Assembly: GCA_034440615.1 (NCBI GenBank)
Contig: JAOTOM010004580.1
Location: forward strand, 1-64,000
DNA length: 64,000 bases
Reading direction: 5' to 3'
DNA from: Ashinkailepas kermadecensis
Lineage: Eukaryota > Arthropoda > Thecostraca > Neolepadidae
Notes under the pieces: model-generated
Seen by the model: only the letters and a program-made list of their open reading frames with translations
What the model was told of the DNA's origin: nothing
The model's database searches: none
Shown: positions 44,421-56,403 of the stretch, piece by piece
Layout of the letters: each line of letters begins with the position of its first letter
Numbering within the stretch: position 1 is the first letter of the stretch
Program-made: the position numbers and the translations under genes

Positions 44421-46246
44421 GCGATGTCCTTGCCCTGTGATTTCACGGATGCAGACGTGTTGTCTGGTTTCACCGGTATTGGAGCTTTTCGGTAAGAAAA
44501 TGTCCTCTTCGTTCGTCGCTTCCTCCAGTTCTCTTCTGCTTCTTTTTGGTCTCCAGCTTTCCGCTTCGGACCCCGTTTTGAAGCTGGTGCTGGTGCTGGT
44601 ATGAGGGCGTCTTTGCGACGCGCTGCCATATCGAAAAGGAGGAGTTCTATGAATGCACCTGGTATGAGCTTAGTCCGGCCTAACAGGATGTGGTTTTTTG
44701 GTACATTAAACCAACTTTCCACGCAGGCGTTGCTTGCAGGCTCGCTCGACAGCAAACAGGTCCAAAGAGGCGCTAGGGGCATGATGGAAGAGCAGAGGTG
44801 GTCGGCCAGTGCAGGGCAGAAACAAGTATTATCGGTCGCCTCGATACCAGCTTGTGCATCAGCTCTCTCCACGTCCATCTCCGTACGCTTTCTCAGGGCG
44901 TCAAAGTGGCAGCCAGGGAGAGTGCTTTCGCGGTATGACCGCCACTGTTCATGGTGATCACGGTCGGCAATTTCCCCCACGAATTCCTGTTCTTCGGCGT
45001 CTTCCGCTCCCAGGTGTAGTTCAGGCGGAGCTCGGGATAGAAGGAGGCGACAAACGTCAGAAAACCACTTGTCAAGTTCTTGCACTGACGTCGCCAGCTG
45101 CATTCGTCCGAACATCCACATCACCATCTTCCGCTCCTTGACCTTTCTTTTCCCCATATGTGTGACGGCCGCACGTGCCACATCGTGTGACATGTGGCAA
45201 ACACAGAGGGATATCAGGACGTCAAGTGGCTCCCCTCCCGTGGCTGCTTTCCACGCATGATCGATGTAGGCCGGCAGCGACGTGCCAGCAAAGGCAATGC
45301 TCGTGGTGTGCAGTAAGGCCCAGGAATAATCGGTTACGACGCGCGACGGCTGCAGCTTATGTGTCTTGGTGACCATGCGGTAGTCATGTGAGAGTTGCTG
45401 GAGGAAAAAGCATATTGCAGGCACGTTGTGTGTTTCCGCAAGCATGTGACCAATTGGGTAGGACCCATCCTTTCCTTCCGCCAACAGGGAGTAAAAATAC
45501 GGTCTTGTGCTGCCCACCTGCTTCGTAACCGACCCAGTCGCGTCCAGATGCAGCATAGTTGGGTTTCGATGGTAGTTTTTAAATTGAAACTCGCTGTAGA
45601 GATGGATGACCAGGGGAGAATCTGAGAGAAAGTGAATGTCACCTTTCAGAGCCGACCCGCTGATTATATCGAGGCTGGCGGAAACCCTTTTCATAATGTT
45701 CAGGTCTTCGATGACACGGGGTGAATACCGTGCCCTCGCTCGCTCCTCTGCCGCTGCCTTACGCAACTTGTCGCCGCTTGGGACGGATGTCACGTTGCCG
45801 TGCGCTAACTCCTCCTCACGAGCGTTCAACAGCATCTCGGTCCGCACCCTGTATGGACCAGAGGCGGAGACCCTAACCGCGGCAGCCACGCGCTCATGGC
45901 CTGTCAGTTGTCGGGCAAAGCTGCCGTTTGAGTGGCACGACGCCCCTGTCTCATGTAGCCTGATAGTGATGCCACCAGTGAGGTCCATTTTCGTCGACCG
46001 AAAGGTAAAGGTTTTCTTGCAGGTGGGAAACTTGCAAGTGGCGCGTGCAAAGAACAAGCACCCTCTGAACTTGCGTGAAATCCTTTTCTTGCAGCGACCA
46101 AACTTGAAGACAAGGGGACATGGCTTATCGCATGATTCTGCATAGATTTTGTACAGAAGATTTGTCCAGTTCTTCGATAGGTTGCTTTTTTGTTCATCGC
46201 TGTTCATCTGATGCCAGTTGCGGCTGCTCACCTTAATACTCCTCAA
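42809..46246 (-). CDS. DDE transposase (MULE/KDZ-like) with 11-residue repeat tail
   Basis: The frame has 1145 codons. Residues 1-120 hold Cys/His-rich strings (FGRCKKRISRKFRGC, CKFPTCKKTFTF) suggestive of a zinc-binding DNA-contact domain. About residues 225-515 form the catalytic core: LHLDATGSV (first Asp, near 232), then PIGHMLAETHNVPAICFFL, VVTDYSWALLH (second Asp, near 304), and NACVESWFN (Glu, near 510), a DDE layout seen in MULE- and KDZ-type transposases. A basic stretch (KRGPKRKAGDQK) precedes the repeats, which start near residue 607. Without the frame break the full protein would be about 1410 residues and end in the ULP1 domain. I infer one gene encoding both. Confidence 0.85.
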   Translation of the reverse strand: MRSIKVSSRNWHQMNSDEQKSNLSKNWTNLLYKIYAESCDKPCPLVFKFGRCKKRISRKFRGCLFFARATCKFPTCKKTFTFRSTKMDLTGGITIRLHETGASCHSNGSFARQLTGHERVAAAVRVSASGPYRVRTEMLLNAREEELAHGNVTSVPSGDKLRKAAAEERARARYSPRVIEDLNIMKRVSASLDIISGSALKGDIHFLSDSPLVIHLYSEFQFKNYHRNPTMLHLDATGSVTKQVGSTRPYFYSLLAEGKDGSYPIGHMLAETHNVPAICFFLQQLSHDYRMVTKTHKLQPSRVVTDYSWALLHTTSIAFAGTSLPAYIDHAWKAATGGEPLDVLISLCVCHMSHDVARAAVTHMGKRKVKERKMVMWMFGRMQLATSVQELDKWFSDVCRLLLSRAPPELHLGAEDAEEQEFVGEIADRDHHEQWRSYRESTLPGCHFDALRKRTEMDVERADAQAGIEATDNTCFCPALADHLCSSIMPLAPLWTCLLSSEPASNACVESWFNVPKNHILLGRTKLIPGAFIELLLFDMAARRKDALIPAPAPASKRGPKRKAGDQKEAEENWRKRRTKRTFSYRKAPIPVKPDNTSASVKSQGKDIAQLQQSITNVGGRLRQGATDNGGRLHQGATDVGGRLHQGVTDVGGRLRQGATDVGGRLHQGVTDVGGRLHYGATDDVGLLRQGVTDVGGPLYQGATDDVGRLHQGATDVGGRLHQGATDVGGRLHQGATDVGGRLHQGATDVGGRLRQGVTDVGGRLHQGVTDVGGRLHQGATDDAGRLHQGVTDVGGRLHQGATDDVGRLHQGVTDVGGRLHQGATDDVGRLHQGVTDVGGRLHQGATDDGGRLRQGVTDDVGRLHQGVTDVGGRLHQGVTDDVGRLHQGVTDVGGRLHQGATDDVGRLHQGVTDVGGRLHQGATDDGGRLRQGVTDVGGRLHQGVTDVGGRLHQGVTDVGGRLHQGATDDVGRLHQGATDDVGRLHQGVTDVGCRLHQGATDDVGRLHQGATDVGGRLHQGATDDVGRLRQGVTDVGGRLHQGVTDVGGRLHQGVTDVGGRLHYGATDDVGRLHQGATDDVGRLHQGVTDVGGRLHQGATDDVGRLHQGATDDVGRLHQGVTDVGGRLHQGATDDGGRLHQGPLH

Positions 46247-46431
46247 TGAAGTGGTTGTAAAATCACAGCTATAGGCTGATTTAGGTTCGGCAGTTCCATC
46301 GGCTACCTCTGGATCAGTAGAGCAGCATGCTGGATCAGCGGCGCTGTCGGCCGCCTCAAGATCGGCAGCGCGGTAGGATGCCTCCCGATAGACAGAGCGG
46401 TGGGCTGGATCATGGGGGTCGCGGCAGATCA
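46247..46431. other. Region upstream of the transposase start
   Basis: It contains repeated GATCAG and CGGC strings but no clear promoter or inverted terminus. Confidence 0.4.
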
Positions 46432-46570
46432 GTCGGTAGGGAGTTGGATTCGTGATCGTAAGATGGTGGATTCAAATTCCACAACCGATGGGATTACAGG
46501 GCCCACCCGTGACCAACGGGCGTGAGAGGTCAGGGGGATCTATAAATTTGTGATCGGGAGAGGCACTCTG
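46432..46570 (+). mobile_element. tRNA-derived SINE, diverged copy
   Basis: TCGGTAGGGAGTTGG with GGATTCAAATTCCACAACCGA gives a tRNA-like head. CCGTGACCAACGGGCGTGAG aligns with the body of the 9.4- and 19.4-kb SINEs. The tail runs into a TA tract. Confidence 0.7.
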
Positions 46571-46623
46571 TTCACTCTGTTTCACAAATTTATTTGGGCC
46601 TACAAATATCGCGTGCGTACCTG

Positions 46624-46909
<286 letters not shown>

Positions 46910-46924
46910 CGACCACAAACAATC

Positions 46925-48115
46925 ACAAAGGGACTCCATCGAATCGACCCGAGCACGGAAAAATTCAGAACAGGTCCTGAAAGAAAGTTCTCCAAAGGGC
47001 TTTTCTACACTGAAAGGTGCCGTCGGCTGAAGACAAACTCGTTGAGCATCAGCTGTGGCGTACCAAAGAGGAAAGTGCCCCCCGCATCCTGAAGGCGTGG
47101 GCTGCCAAACAACGCGCCCCGTGAACTTGCGCCGGGCCCCCAAGTAACACCCTCGGGACCAAAAATTCCCGTTGATAGTTCGAAAAAAAAATCGGTCAGG
47201 GCATCAAAGATATCCATTCAGGGTTTCACAAAAGTGGCATCGAAGGCCTCAAATAAGCCCAGCGTGAAACCCAAAAATAGCATCGAGACCCGAGGAAAAT
47301 CAGGGCAGAGCCCTCCAAAATAAGGGGAAATTCCGAAACATAAATGTCCGTGCCAGGAAAATCGCTCCGGAGCTATAAATATACCACCAGATGCTTTCAA
47401 GAATCGCGAACGGCCCCGAAAAAAACGTACCGAAGGTCGAAAAATCGCAGCTGGACACAAGAATATGGTGCCGGGGGCCCGAAAAAATCACGCCGGAACT
47501 CGGACTTACAAAGTGCAGAAGTCACCAAAGGTTGCGTCGAACCCAGAAAACTGGCTTCGTATCCCGCCGAAACCACGCGAATGGGCTCAAAAAGTCGCGC
47601 CGGGACCCCGTGAAATTACACAAGAGCCTCTAAAATAGTGCTGGGGTCCCACAAATGTGCGTCAGGAGCCTCAATTAAATACAACGGGACCCTAAGAGCA
47701 CAACGGGAGGCCGAAAATGCACCGGTCCCTCCAAAGTGTACCGAGTTTCGCAAATAGCGACAGGGCCCTAAAACATGCGTTGCGGCACTAAATATACACA
47801 CCGGGAGCTTTAAAAAAAAAAACGCAGTCCCTAAAAGCACACCGGTGACATGAAACCAAATCTAAGCCTGAAAAAAAACAGGCTGGGCACTCAAAAGCGA
47901 CATTGGTCCTAAAAAGGAACAAAAAAACTGGACACTAAATAAACACGTCGTGATCTTCGAAAACGGGCCGGTACCTCAAAAATATCGTCGGTGCACGAAA
48001 AGCAACAAAATAAAAAGCCGGGTCTAAAAAATGTACCGGACCCTTAATAAAAATTGGCTGGAGCCCTAAAACAAATCCGTAGACGAAGAAAAACGGAACG
48101 GGTCCAAAAAAGAAC
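46925..48115. repeat. Very degenerate tandem repeat, about 30-35-bp period
   Basis: Phrases such as CCGGGACCCTAAAA, CACACCGGGAGCTTTAAAA and GGGTCTAAAAAATG recur about every 30-35 bp for 1.2 kb. Units are so diverged that only a rhythm of a GC-rich half followed by an A-run half remains. Confidence 0.6.
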
Positions 48116-48369
48116 ACCTTGGTAGTACCTGTTAGATCGTCACTGGCACAGGACGCTCCGTCTCGGTTTATACTCACTGACGGGCGTATGAAGACTGCCG
48201 AGGCGGCCGGCGCGGCAGCCGGCCGACACGGGTCCCCCAACAGATGTGCCCCATCTGTCGGGCCATCGCACACGTCTCCACACAGACACACATTTCCCTT
48301 CTCCCCTTCCCCCTTCCCCATGGTTTCTCGACTTAGCAGTATCGTTATCGTGCGATATCGATACTGTGG

Positions 48370-48800
48370 AGGCGGGGGTGACATTGCCCTTCAATACCGG
48401 ACCAATCGTGGGATAACGGTCAGTCGGTCAGGCGGTCGTCGTCATCGCCGGTTGCGGCGGGGAACATCGGGGATGGCCACGGGCTCAATAAACCTAACAG
48501 TTTTACGACAGGCAGTGGTCGGGGCCGAACTACCCTGGTCTCTACTGGCTTCCTGACAAAATGATGAGTTGTTCGCGCCTGTACCCGTGAACGGCGTCAT
48601 GGGGCGCGCAGGCCGGATGAACCGTCGATTTCGCCACAGCACGCGGCCACTCGGAAGCTTAACTAAATAGTCACGGCGCGCGCCGACACCAACAACCACG
48701 CATGCTCTGTCCCATAGACGGTGGTTCGGTCCTGAATGCATACGTGCACCCCGATACCGACAGTCGGCAGGGGCCTGGTGGCTCGGTCGTATCGTTCTTG
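48370..48800 (-). pseudogene. Gypsy (Ty3) integrase C-terminal remnant
   Basis: The minus-strand frame 48741-48442 reads MHSGPNHRLWDRACVVVGVG then RRDYLVKLPSGRVLWRNRRF, the typical C-terminal end of arthropod gypsy integrases (W-x-x-AxVV and dGRV-x-RNRR). The core integrase and reverse transcriptase are absent to the right, so this is a fragment. It is a different element from the gypsy at 55 kb. Confidence 0.72.
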
Positions 48801-49615
48801 CACGTTTTGCTGCGTGGATGCGGGCTTGGAGTCAGCATTGTCGGCTGATGTTCGCCACTCCGGGGCATATGCCCGGTGGTGGACGAGGACGACTAACCGG
48901 ACCGGATGTCCTGAAACAGCACTTGGGTTTGAACGGGCACAAGTGGGCTGCAGGTTGACGTTTGTCCAGCCTCATCAACGTGTATGGCTGTACTCTCTGT
49001 CCCAGAGCCGGAGATCCACACAAGGGAGCCCTGTCCCTCACGGTGCCTGACGAGCACCCTCACACGTGGTGCTTGGGTCGGCACCCCGTCGCCGCGGACA
49101 CGGCGCATATTAAAGTGTTCGGGGAACAACATACCTAGTGTTCGTAATCAAGAACAACCACACATTCGCATTCGGAGTAAACACTCCACTACGAAATAAT
49201 GGTCTGTTTTAAAGTTGTCCTTTACGGGTTGCAAGAGGAATTCCATTACAATTTACTGTTTCAACATGGATAGCTTGTCCATTTATAGTTCGGTAAACAC
49301 CGTACAATTACTGGTTCGGCCATAACGAAGCAGCAGTAGAGCCATTCGTTGCATGGTGTCGGATACCCCCCCAAATCTTCGCCTACATGGCAGGCGCACT
49401 GTATGCAAAACGTCGCCGAGCCCCGGTTCGGATCTCGGGCAGGTCGAGCGACCCATCCTGCCATGTCTGCCTCGAGCGATAGGCGGAGTTGACTTGGAAG
49501 AAAGAGGCAATGGCAGACTTGTTGCTTTTTCGGAAAGGTTGCAAAATGCTGCCAACTTTCGCTGCAAATTTGCAGCTGCTCGTTGTCCCACATACGTTTG
49601 TGAAGTCCGTTGTGA
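48801..49615. other. Unassigned GC-rich then mixed DNA
   Basis: This may include more of the same gypsy remnant, but I see no second conserved block. No host gene is supported. Confidence 0.4.
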
Positions 49616-52600
49616 AACTTTTCCCATGGTAAAAATTATGTTATTTAAAAATTTTGTTCTCTTTGAGGAGGCCTCTACAATTTCACTTTACATCCCGGTG
49701 TGGATAGGCCTTAGCCATCCAATGAAATTGTTCGAGTCGTTTTTCTTACAATTGAAAAACAAGGGGCGTTTTTGAGAACTTTAATTTGGAATCTTTTTCC
49801 ACAACACACTTCTTTGGAGAAAACCAACCATGCCATATATCAATCAAAAGCACTCGTTGACCCCAATACGGTTTCGAATCCCGTTGTGAAATTTTTCACA
49901 TAGGAAAAATGATATGTCATTTTAACATTCTGTTCCCTATTGGGAGGCCCCTACGATTTCGCTTCAAATCACTGTGTGGATAGGCCTTAGCCACCCAATG
50001 AAATTCGCTGAAGACGTCTTTCTTACAATTTAAAAACAATGGGCGTTTTTGAGAAATTTAATTTGGAATTTTTTTCCCAACACGCTTCTTTGGATAAAAC
50101 CAACAATGTCATATATCAATCAGAAGCACTCGCTGACCCAAACATGTTTGTGAATCCCGTTGTGAAATTTTTCCCATAGGAAAAATGATATGTAATTTTA
50201 ACATTCTGTTCCCTATTGGGAGGCCCCTACGATTTCGCTTCAAATCACTGTGTGGATAGGCCTTAGCCACCCAATGAAATTCGCTGAAGACGTCTTTCTT
50301 ACAATTGAAAAACAATGGGCGTTTTTTAGAACTTTAATTTGGAATCTTTTTCCCAACACACTTCTTTGGAGAAAACCAACAATGTCATACATCAATCAAA
50401 AGCACTCGCTGACCCAAATAGGTTTGTGAATCCCGTTGTGAAATTTTCCCCATAGGAAAAATGATATGTCATTTTAACATTCTGTTCCCTATTGGGAGGC
50501 CCCTACGATTTCGCTTCAAATCACTGTGTGGATATCCTTTAGCCGCCCAATGAAATTGGCTGGAGACGTTCTTCTTACAATTGAAAAACAATGGGCGTTT
50601 TTGATAAATTTTATTTGGATTTTTTTTCCCCAACACACTTCTTTGGAGAAAACCAACCATGCGGTATATCAATCAAGAGCACTCGTTGACCCAAACATGT
50701 TTGTGAATCCCGTTGTGAAATTTTTCCCATAGGAAAAATGATGTCATTTTAACATTCTGTTCCCTATTGGGAGGCCCCTACGATTTCGCTTCAAATCACT
50801 GTGTGGATAGGCCTTAGCCATCCAATGAAATTCGCTGAAGACGTCTTTCTTACAATTGAAAAACAATGGGAGTTTTTGAGAAATTTAATTTGGAATTTTT
50901 TTTCCCAACACGCTTCTTTGGATAAAACCAACAATGTCATATGTCAATCAAAAGCACTCGCGGACCCAAACATGTTTGTGAAGTCCGTTGTAATTTTTTT
51001 CCCCATAGGAAAAATGATCTGTTATTTTTTAATTGTGTTGTCTATGGGGAGGCCCCTACGATTTCACTTGAAAACACTGTGTGGATAGCCTTTAGCCGCC
51101 CAATGAAATTGGCTGGAGACGTTTTTCTTGCAATTGAAAAACAAGGGGCGTTTTTGAGAAATTGAATTTTGATTTTATTCCGAACACACTTCTTTGGAGA
51201 AAACCAACCATGCCTTATATCAATCAAGAGCACTCGTTGACCCAAATAGGTTTGTGAATCCCGTTGTGAAATTTTTCCCATAGGAAAAATGATATGTAAT
51301 TTTAACATTCTGTTCCCTAATGGGAGGCCCCTACGATTTCGCTTCAAATCACTGTGTGGATATCCTTTAGCCGCCCAATGAAATTGGCTGGAGACGTTCT
51401 TCTTACAATTGAAAAACAATGGGCGTTTTTGAGAAATTTTATTTGGATTTTTTTTCCCAACACACTTCTTTGGAGAAAACCAACCATGCGGTATATCAAT
51501 CAAGAGCACTCGTTGACCCAAACATGTTTGTGAATCCCGTTGTGAAATTTTTCCCATAGGAAAAATGATATGTCATTTTAACATTCTGTTCCCTATTGGG
51601 AGGCCCCTACGATTTCGCTTCAAATCACTGTGTGGATAGGCCTTAGCCACCCAATGAAATTCGCTGAAGACGTCTTTCTTACAATTTAAAAACAATGGGC
51701 GTTTTTGAGAAATTTAATTTGGAATCTTTTTCCCAACACACTTCTTTGGAGAAAACCAACAATGTCATATATCAATCAAAAGCAATCGCTGACCCAAACA
51801 TGTTGGTGAAGTCCGTTGTAATTTTTTCCCCATAGGAAGAATTATATGTAATTTTAACATTATGTTCCATATTGGGAGGCCCCTACGATTTCGCTTCAAA
51901 TCACTGTGTGGATAGGCATTAGCCATCCAATGAAATTCTCTGAAGACGTCTTTCTTACAATTGAAAAACAATGGACGTTTTTGAGAAATTTAATTTGGAA
52001 TCTTTTTCCCAACACACTTCTTCGGATAAAACCAACAATGTCATATATCAATCAAAAGCACTCGCGGACCCAAACATGTTTGTGAAGTCCGTTGTAATTT
52101 TTTCCCCATAGGAAAAATGATCTGTTATTTTTAAATTGTGTTGTCTATGGGGAGGCCCCTACGATTTCACTTGAAATCACTGTGTGGATAGCCTTTAGCC
52201 GCCCAATGAAATTGGCTGGAGACGTTTCTTTTACAATTGAAAAACAAGGGGCGTTTTTGAGAAATTGAATTTGGATTTTTTTTTCCCAACACACTTCTTT
52301 GGAGAAAACCAACCATGCGGTATATCAATCAAGAGCACTCGTTGACCCAAACATGTTTGTGTAGTCCGTTGTAATTTTTTCCCCATAGGAAAAATGATCT
52401 GTTATGTTAAAATTGTGTTGTCTATGGGGAGGCCCCTACGATTTCACTTGAAATCACTGTGTGGATATCCTTTAGCCGCCCAATGAAATTGGCTGGAGAC
52501 GTTCTCTTACAATTGAAAAACAATGGGCGTTTTTGAGAAATTTAATTTGGAATTTTTTTCCCAACACGCTTCTTTGGGTAAAACCAACAATGTCATATAT

Positions 52601-54165
52601 CAATCAAAAGCACTCGCTGACCCAAACATGTTTGTGAAGTCCGTTGTAATTTGTTCCCCATAGGAAAAATGATCTGTTTTTTTAAATTGTGTTGTCTATG
52701 GGGAGGCCCCTACGATTTCACTTGAAATCACTGGGTGGATAGCCTTTAGCAGCCCAATGAAATTGGCTGGAGACGTTTTTCTTGCAATTGAAAGTTCTTG
52801 AGAAATTGAATTTGGATTTTTTTTCCCAACACACTTCTTTGGAGAAAACCAACCATGCCGTCTATCATTCAAGAGCACTCGTTGACCCAAATAGGTTTGT
52901 GAATCCCGTTGTGAAATTTTTCCCATAGGAAAAATGATATGTCATTTTTAAATTGTGTTGTTTATGGGGAGGCCCCTACGATTTCACTTGAAATCACTGT
53001 GTGGATAGCCTTTAGCCGCCCAATGAAATTGGCTGGAGACGTTTCTTTTACAATTGAAAAACAAGGGGCGTTTTTCAGAAATTTTACTTGGATTTTTTTT
53101 TTCCCAACACACTTCTTTGGAGAAAACCACCCATGCCGTATATCAATCAAGAGAACTCGTTGACCCAAACATGTTTGTGAAGTCCGTTGTAATTTTTTCC
53201 CCATAGGAAAAATTATCTGTTATGTTAAAATTGTGTTGTCTATGGGGAGGCCCCTACGATTTCACTTGAAATCACTGTGTGGATAGCCTTTAGCCGCCCA
53301 ATGAAATTGGCTGGAGACGTTCTTCTTACAATTGAAAAACAATGGGCGTTCTTGAGAAATTTAATTTGGAATTTTGTTTTCCCAACACGCTTCTTTGGAT
53401 AAAACCAACAATGTCATATATCAATCAAAAGCACTCGCTGACCTAAACATGTTTGTGAAGTCCGTTGTAATTTTTTCCCCATAGGAAAAATGATCTGTTA
53501 TTTTTAAATTTTGTTGTCTATGGGGAGGCCCCTACGATTTCACTTGAAATCACTGGGTGGATAGCCTTTAGCCGCCCAATGAAATAGGCTGGGGACGTTT
53601 CTTTTACAATTGAAAAACAAGGGGCGTTTTTCAGAAATTTAAGTTTGATTTTTTTTCCCAATACACTTCTTTGGAGAATACCAACCATGCCGTATATCAA
53701 TCAAGAGCACTCGTTGACCCAAATAGGTTTGTGAATACCGTTGTAAAATGCTTCCCATAGGAAATTTTTGATGTCATTTTAAAATTGTGCTGTCTATGGG
53801 GAGGCCCCTAAGATTTCGCTTCAAATCACTGTGTGGATAGGCCCTAGCCATCCAATGAAATTGGCTGAAGACATCTTTCTTACAATTGAAAAACAAAGAG
53901 AAATTTCGAGTTTTTGAGAAATTTAAATTGGAATCTTTTTCCAACACACTTCTTTGGAGAAAACCAACCATGCCATATATCAATCAAAAGCACTCGTTGA
54001 CCCAAATACGGTTTCTAATTAAGTTGTGAAAATTTTCCCACAGGAAAAATGATGTCATTTTAACATTCTGTTCCCTACTGGGAGGCCCCTACGAATTCGC
54101 TTCAAATTACTGTGTGGATAGGCCTTTGCAACGCAATCAAATTGGCTGAAGAAGTTTTTGTAACG
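49616..54165 (-). repeat. 272-275-bp satellite, array B (about 16 copies, inverted relative to array A)
   Basis: The landmarks CACTGTGTGGATAG, CCTACGATTTCGCTTC, CGTTTTTGAGAAAT and GAGAAAACCAACCATG recur every ~275 bp. Two subtypes mix: TTAACATTCTGTTCCCTATT and AAATTGTGTTGTCTATGGGG. Both match array A after reverse complement. Confidence 0.95.
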
Positions 54166-54199
54166 AAATTAAAGTTAATACGAACGAGCCAGCCTCTGG

Positions 54200-55008
54200 A
54201 ATGTACTGTATGTGTCACCGCGATGGGGCCGCATGAGGCACCCACACCCCTGTCACAACAAGAGCGTCAGGCATGCGGCCCACCCGATCTATCACAGATG
54301 AGGCCAAGTGCCGCTCGCATTGTTCGATTATTAGCCACCGCGATGAGATCACCTTACGAGGTTATAACTGATAAGAACCGGAGCTCGTGTCGGTGAGTTC
54401 GCATACCACAAGGCAACTGGCGCCACCAGTCGGGTACGTCCACGAGTCATCGCTGGTTGCCACGCGACCGAGCAGCCACGCTGCCGTGCAAAGCTGCAAT
54501 CTCAGCTTGCGAGAAGTGCATTAGAACTGAACCCATGACCTGCGGCGAATCAACAGTCAGCAACATCCAGCGAGGGCAATGGCCGCTGGCGTGTCGGGCC
54601 AATCACGCCCGGTTCACTTGCGGGTTGGCGTGTTATGTAGAACCGGCCAATAGCAGTGCGGGTTGTACGCCGTCAATGTATTTACGTGGGCGGACTCGTG
54701 TGTATATATATGAGTGCTAATGAAAATAAAAGAGAGCTCGAGACGGGGCTCGAGACGGAGCTCGAGACTCGACCTAGACTCGGACTACGAGGTAGAACCA
54801 TCACGTCTTTGCGATTTCGGAGCGGACTGGCGTTCGCCTGTCGCGACTCAACGTAGTTGGCGGGCCGAGGAAGCATCCAGCCCGGGAAGTCACTCATCAC
54901 GGAGTTTTAACGAGTGAGCTGTCCACCTACTGTTCTGGGGTATACAAAGCGGAAGCGATTGGTCTATCCCTAGATTTCCCACGGCCAGGGAAAAAACTAC
55001 CCTATAAC
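54200..55008 (+). mobile_element. Probable 5' LTR and leader of a gypsy element
   Basis: The stretch from about 54.2 kb to the primer-binding-like site has a TATATATA box near 54705, an AATAAA signal near 54726 and a GAGCTCGAGACGG repeat. The left end is uncertain (possibly TGTACTGTATGTGTCACC near 54205). No matching LTR was found to the right of the pol frame. Confidence 0.6.
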
Positions 55009-55022
55009 TGGTGCCGAGACCG
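55009..55022 (+). promoter_or_regulatory. Probable tRNA primer-binding site
   Basis: TGGTGCCGAGACC directly follows CCTATAAC, the likely end of the LTR. A TGGTGCCGA-type start is common for primer sites of arthropod LTR elements. The tRNA was not identified. Confidence 0.6.
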
Positions 55023-55377
55023 CGGATGTAGGCCCCTGGACAGTCACCAAGCTGTCACATCTGGTGCTGGTGATCTTCGGACATCACATCGGACGACCTG
55101 AGGTCAGCACATCCGACTACGAGTACATCTGTCTGCAGGAGGAGCAAATCAATCCGACTACCTCAACAACGCAGTAAGCCCGGAAATTCCTAAAATCCTC
55201 CAAACAATACCTGTGCCAAATTTTGACCACTGCATATTATTGAAGTGTTCGCGTGTTCATTGTGTACTACATGTATGAACTGTACGTGGATTAGGAAACT
55301 AATTAGTCGCACACCTCTCCGCAAAACCTGTGTGAATCGAAATTTTATTTTGAGAATTTAATTAAAGTAAAGGAACA

Positions 55378-56403
55378 ATGACCGAGATTCCGCTGGATCG
55401 TATCTCTGAGAGTTTTAATCAAATCAGGATGGAATTAAGAGCTCAGGGCTTAAGTAACAACGTTAAACAATATACAGGCGACAGCCATAATAAGTTAATG
55501 GACTGGTTAAAACAGCTGGAAAGAATTAGCTACAGTATAGATAATGAACAGATGAGAATCATTTGCCTAAAAACACTTGGTGGACCCGCAGCTGAATTTC
55601 TCCAACGTATGCTAGCGCTACAGGCAAATCTAACGTGGGCAGATATTAAACAATTAATGAAGGAACGCTATTCTGACCTTGCCGATCAGAAAAACGCTCA
55701 AGAAACCTTAAGAAGAACAAAACAATTCCGCGTTGAGTCGATTCAGAATTACTCTGAGAGAATCATTTCACTAGCCAAGGAAGCTTATACAGACATTGAT
55801 AGCCCCGCTACCCAACAAATTTTGTTAGATGTGTTCAACAAAGGAGTACAAAGCCAACAGCTAGCAGAAAAATTATATAGACATACCTTTCAGACCCTTG
55901 AGGAGGCAATTCAATTCGCTGTGCATGAACAGCAACTGCTGAAAACATTTTTATTATGTCGGGGATCACAGAAAACGGATGAGGAACCCATGGAAGTTGA
56001 CATGGTACAAAGTGGAAATGAACGGTTGGACAAAATCGAGAAACTGGTAGTATCCCTAGGAGAGACTGTATCAAAACTGGCAGCTCAAAAACTGGCCCCC
56101 CCGAAACCACAAACCCAGCCACAATCAGGACCACGTGTATTCACCCCGACCTATCCACCATACCCACGACCACCCAGACCGTACGTTCCCCGACCCAACT
56201 ATGGACCTCCAATGCCGCGCCCCTCTTTCGGCCCCGCGACTTGGAGACCTCGACCGCCAAACCCGCCTAATCCCTCGTATCAATGGACCCCGGACGGCCG
56301 ACCCATTTGTCACAGATGCACCAAGGTAGGTCACGTGGGATGGCAGTGTCGTTCCTGCCCAACGTCTCCTAGAGAAACGGGAAACGGCCGAGCTCTGCTG
56401 TGA
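55378..56403 (+). CDS. gag: Gypsy gag polyprotein
   Basis: The frame has 341 codons. The central part (TWADIKQLMKERYSDLADQ, then SIQNYSERIISLAKEAY) is a retrotransposon gag capsid-like domain. A proline-rich stretch (about 245-305) is followed by one CCHC zinc knuckle, CHRCTKVGHVGWQC, near the end. The ATG at 55378 is preceded by AAGGAACA and is the first in-frame start. The end overlaps the pol frame by about 30 bp. Confidence 0.93.
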   Translation: MTEIPLDRISESFNQIRMELRAQGLSNNVKQYTGDSHNKLMDWLKQLERISYSIDNEQMRIICLKTLGGPAAEFLQRMLALQANLTWADIKQLMKERYSDLADQKNAQETLRRTKQFRVESIQNYSERIISLAKEAYTDIDSPATQQILLDVFNKGVQSQQLAEKLYRHTFQTLEEAIQFAVHEQQLLKTFLLCRGSQKTDEEPMEVDMVQSGNERLDKIEKLVVSLGETVSKLAAQKLAPPKPQTQPQSGPRVFTPTYPPYPRPPRPYVPRPNYGPPMPRPSFGPATWRPRPPNPPNPSYQWTPDGRPICHRCTKVGHVGWQCRSCPTSPRETGNGRALL

